A DNA stretch of 5,331 nt, taken from NCBI GenBank assembly GCA_937983035.1, contig CALKAN010000257.1, positions 1 through 5,331 of the forward strand, given 5' to 3'. The notes beneath the pieces were generated by a model. That model ran no database searches, was not told the origin of the DNA, and saw nothing but the letters and a program-made list of their open reading frames with translations. This stretch comes from an uncultured Paenibacillaceae bacterium. GTDB taxonomy: Bacteria > Bacillota > Bacilli > Paenibacillales > CALAME01. The position numbers were made by a program, and so were the translations under genes. This document shows positions 4,392-5,331 of the stretch, piece by piece (position 1 is the first letter of the stretch; each line of letters starts with the position of its first letter).

Positions 4392-5297
4392 TTAAAGAAC
4401 TCTTCTGGCTGTTTTGTAAGCTTTGCTCCAGTAATTGCTGTTCAGGTTGGAAATGCGAACTCCGGCTGTCGGTCCGTTTTCAATGAATTGGTTGTTGCCG
4501 ATGTAAATGCCGACATGATTGATCGATCCATTTCCGTTCGTATCGAAGAAGACTAAGTCGCCTTTGCGAAGATTCGATTTGCTTACATAGGAGCCCATGT
4601 TTTTCTGGTATCGCGTGCCCCACTTCATGCTGACGCCGTGTTTCTGAAATACGTATTGCGTGAATGAAGAGCAGTCGAAGATGAGTTTGGATGGATTGCG
4701 AGTCCCGTATTTGTACGTGACTTTTCCGATGTAGGACTTGGCAGTGGCGATGATCGCATCAGCTTTGCGTTCCCAAGATGGTTTCGAGCCTGAAGCCGGC
4801 GGCGTGGATGGGGAGCCTGAGCTTGTGTATCTGAAATAATTTTTGTGAATCCATCCTTCTCTTCCGCCATAGGATACTTTAACATAACCGTTCGTTTCAG
4901 AACTTAATGCTCTAAGCGCAGTTCCTTTAGGAATGCTTCGATAGATCGTGCTGTTTGTGCTCGGCGCGGACCTAAACCAAGGATATCCTGTGGTGACCAA
5001 GGTTTTGCCAGAATTGCTTGACGGAGACCAGTTCGTATATTTGCTGTTGGAAGAGATAAATCCGATCGTTCCGTCTTGCACTTGGATTTTCAGCCAATAG
5101 CTGTTGTGTTGTTCGATGACGTGGATCTTTTCGCCTTTGGGGATCATTCGGAAGACGTAGCTGTCAGTGCTTGGCGCTGCGCGGAAGTTTACTCCCCATT
5201 TGACTTCCGTCTCATAAGTTTGCGCAGATGCAACAGTTGCCAGCCCGATGAGCAGAAACAAACCTAGTGCAAATGTGGATGCTAGTTTTTTCATCAT
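4392..5297 (-). CDS. Secreted SH3b-SH3b-NlpC/P60 peptidoglycan endopeptidase
   Basis: A 301-aa precursor. Residues 1-25 form a classical signal peptide: MMKK, a hydrophobic core, and ASA before Q26. Two bacterial SH3 domains follow, at about 30-88 (VNFRAAPSTDSYVFRMIPKG) and 98-158 (PWFRSAPSTNSTIYRSIPKG, then GWIHKNYF). They share the (F)R-x-APST...IPKG pattern and probably bind the wall. A Ser/Pro/Gly linker spans about 159-174. The NlpC/P60 (C40 peptidase) domain covers about 175-301, with catalytic C209 in FDCSSF, H261 in INHVGIYIG, RKGDLVFFD (244-252) and GVRIS (279-283). Such enzymes cut the gamma-D-Glu to diamino-acid bond in stem peptides during wall turnover. The third catalytic position, usually the His of FIHA, is FIEN (E273, N274) here. 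The start ATG5297 has AGGAGG (5316-5311) with a long 13-nt spacer; ATG5294 is an alternative. The transcript probably ends at the minus-strand hairpin at 4104-4134. Confidence 0.94.
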   Translation of the reverse strand: MMKKLASTFALGLFLLIGLATVASAQTYETEVKWGVNFRAAPSTDSYVFRMIPKGEKIHVIEQHNSYWLKIQVQDGTIGFISSNSKYTNWSPSSNSGKTLVTTGYPWFRSAPSTNSTIYRSIPKGTALRALSSETNGYVKVSYGGREGWIHKNYFRYTSSGSPSTPPASGSKPSWERKADAIIATAKSYIGKVTYKYGTRNPSKLIFDCSSFTQYVFQKHGVSMKWGTRYQKNMGSYVSKSNLRKGDLVFFDTNGNGSINHVGIYIGNNQFIENGPTAGVRISNLNSNYWSKAYKTARRVL

Positions 5298-5309
5298 GAT
5301 TAATTTTTT

Positions 5310-5316
5310 CCCTCCT
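5310..5316 (-). promoter_or_regulatory. Ribosome binding site of the NlpC/P60 gene
   Basis: AGGAGGG on the minus strand (5316-5310) is a near-perfect Shine-Dalgarno followed by AAAAAATTAATC and then ATG at 5297. The 12-nt gap after the last G is longer than usual, and no in-frame start codon lies closer. The promoter must lie beyond the right edge. Confidence 0.8.
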
Positions 5317-5331
5317 ATGGTAATTGTTTCG

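Overview
The window looks like a chromosomal segment of a low- to mid-GC, endospore-forming Firmicute (Bacillales). The evidence is AGGAGG-type ribosome sites, one perfect sigma-A promoter, a sigma-G-like promoter, Gram-positive exported wall enzymes (a YkuD L,D-transpeptidase and an SH3b-NlpC/P60 hydrolase), and a ring-cleaving dioxygenase of the Bacillus MhqA/MhqE/MhqO type. Species cannot be fixed from the sequence. No tRNA, rRNA, CRISPR array or complete insertion sequence was seen.

Layout. (1) 64-1825: a two-gene operon of a PadR-family repressor (TTG start at 144) and a 434-aa membrane protein that joins an N-terminal HAAS/permease-prefix helical domain to a divergent SEDS (FtsW/RodA/SpoVE) domain. 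The genes overlap by ATGA and are read from a TTGACA-N17-TATAAT promoter. That promoter lies almost wholly inside a 40-bp dyad that is a good candidate PadR operator. The operon ends at a hairpin that also serves the convergent gene. (2) 1817-2346, minus strand: a small secreted L,D-transpeptidase with a TTG start, behind a match to the sigma-G (late forespore) consensus. (3) 2469-3947: a PhnB-like VOC protein followed 48 bp later by a two-VOC-domain ring-cleaving dioxygenase, probably cotranscribed. (4) 3948-4391: an intergenic stretch of about 444 bp with a minus-strand terminator, an imperfect inverted repeat spanning 4146-4370 that could be a decayed MITE or a long RNA stem, and two doubtful small ORFs. 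(5) 4392-5297, minus strand: a secreted SH3b-SH3b-NlpC/P60 endopeptidase.

How the genes relate. Three of the six main genes act on, or probably act on, peptidoglycan: a SEDS-type glycan polymerase or flippase relative, an L,D-crosslinking enzyme and an endopeptidase. They sit in separate transcription units, so this is thematic rather than a proven pathway. The VOC/dioxygenase pair fits aromatic or quinone detoxification.

The strongest candidate for something under-described is the PadR plus HAAS-SEDS operon. Its SEDS half keeps the catalytic-loop Asp and the C-terminal LPxxSYGGS signature. It appears to have lost the QPSE and PDLGT motifs and the EE pair after the Asp. PadR with HAAS-type membrane partners is an established pairing, but to my knowledge the function of a version fused to a SEDS enzyme is not established.
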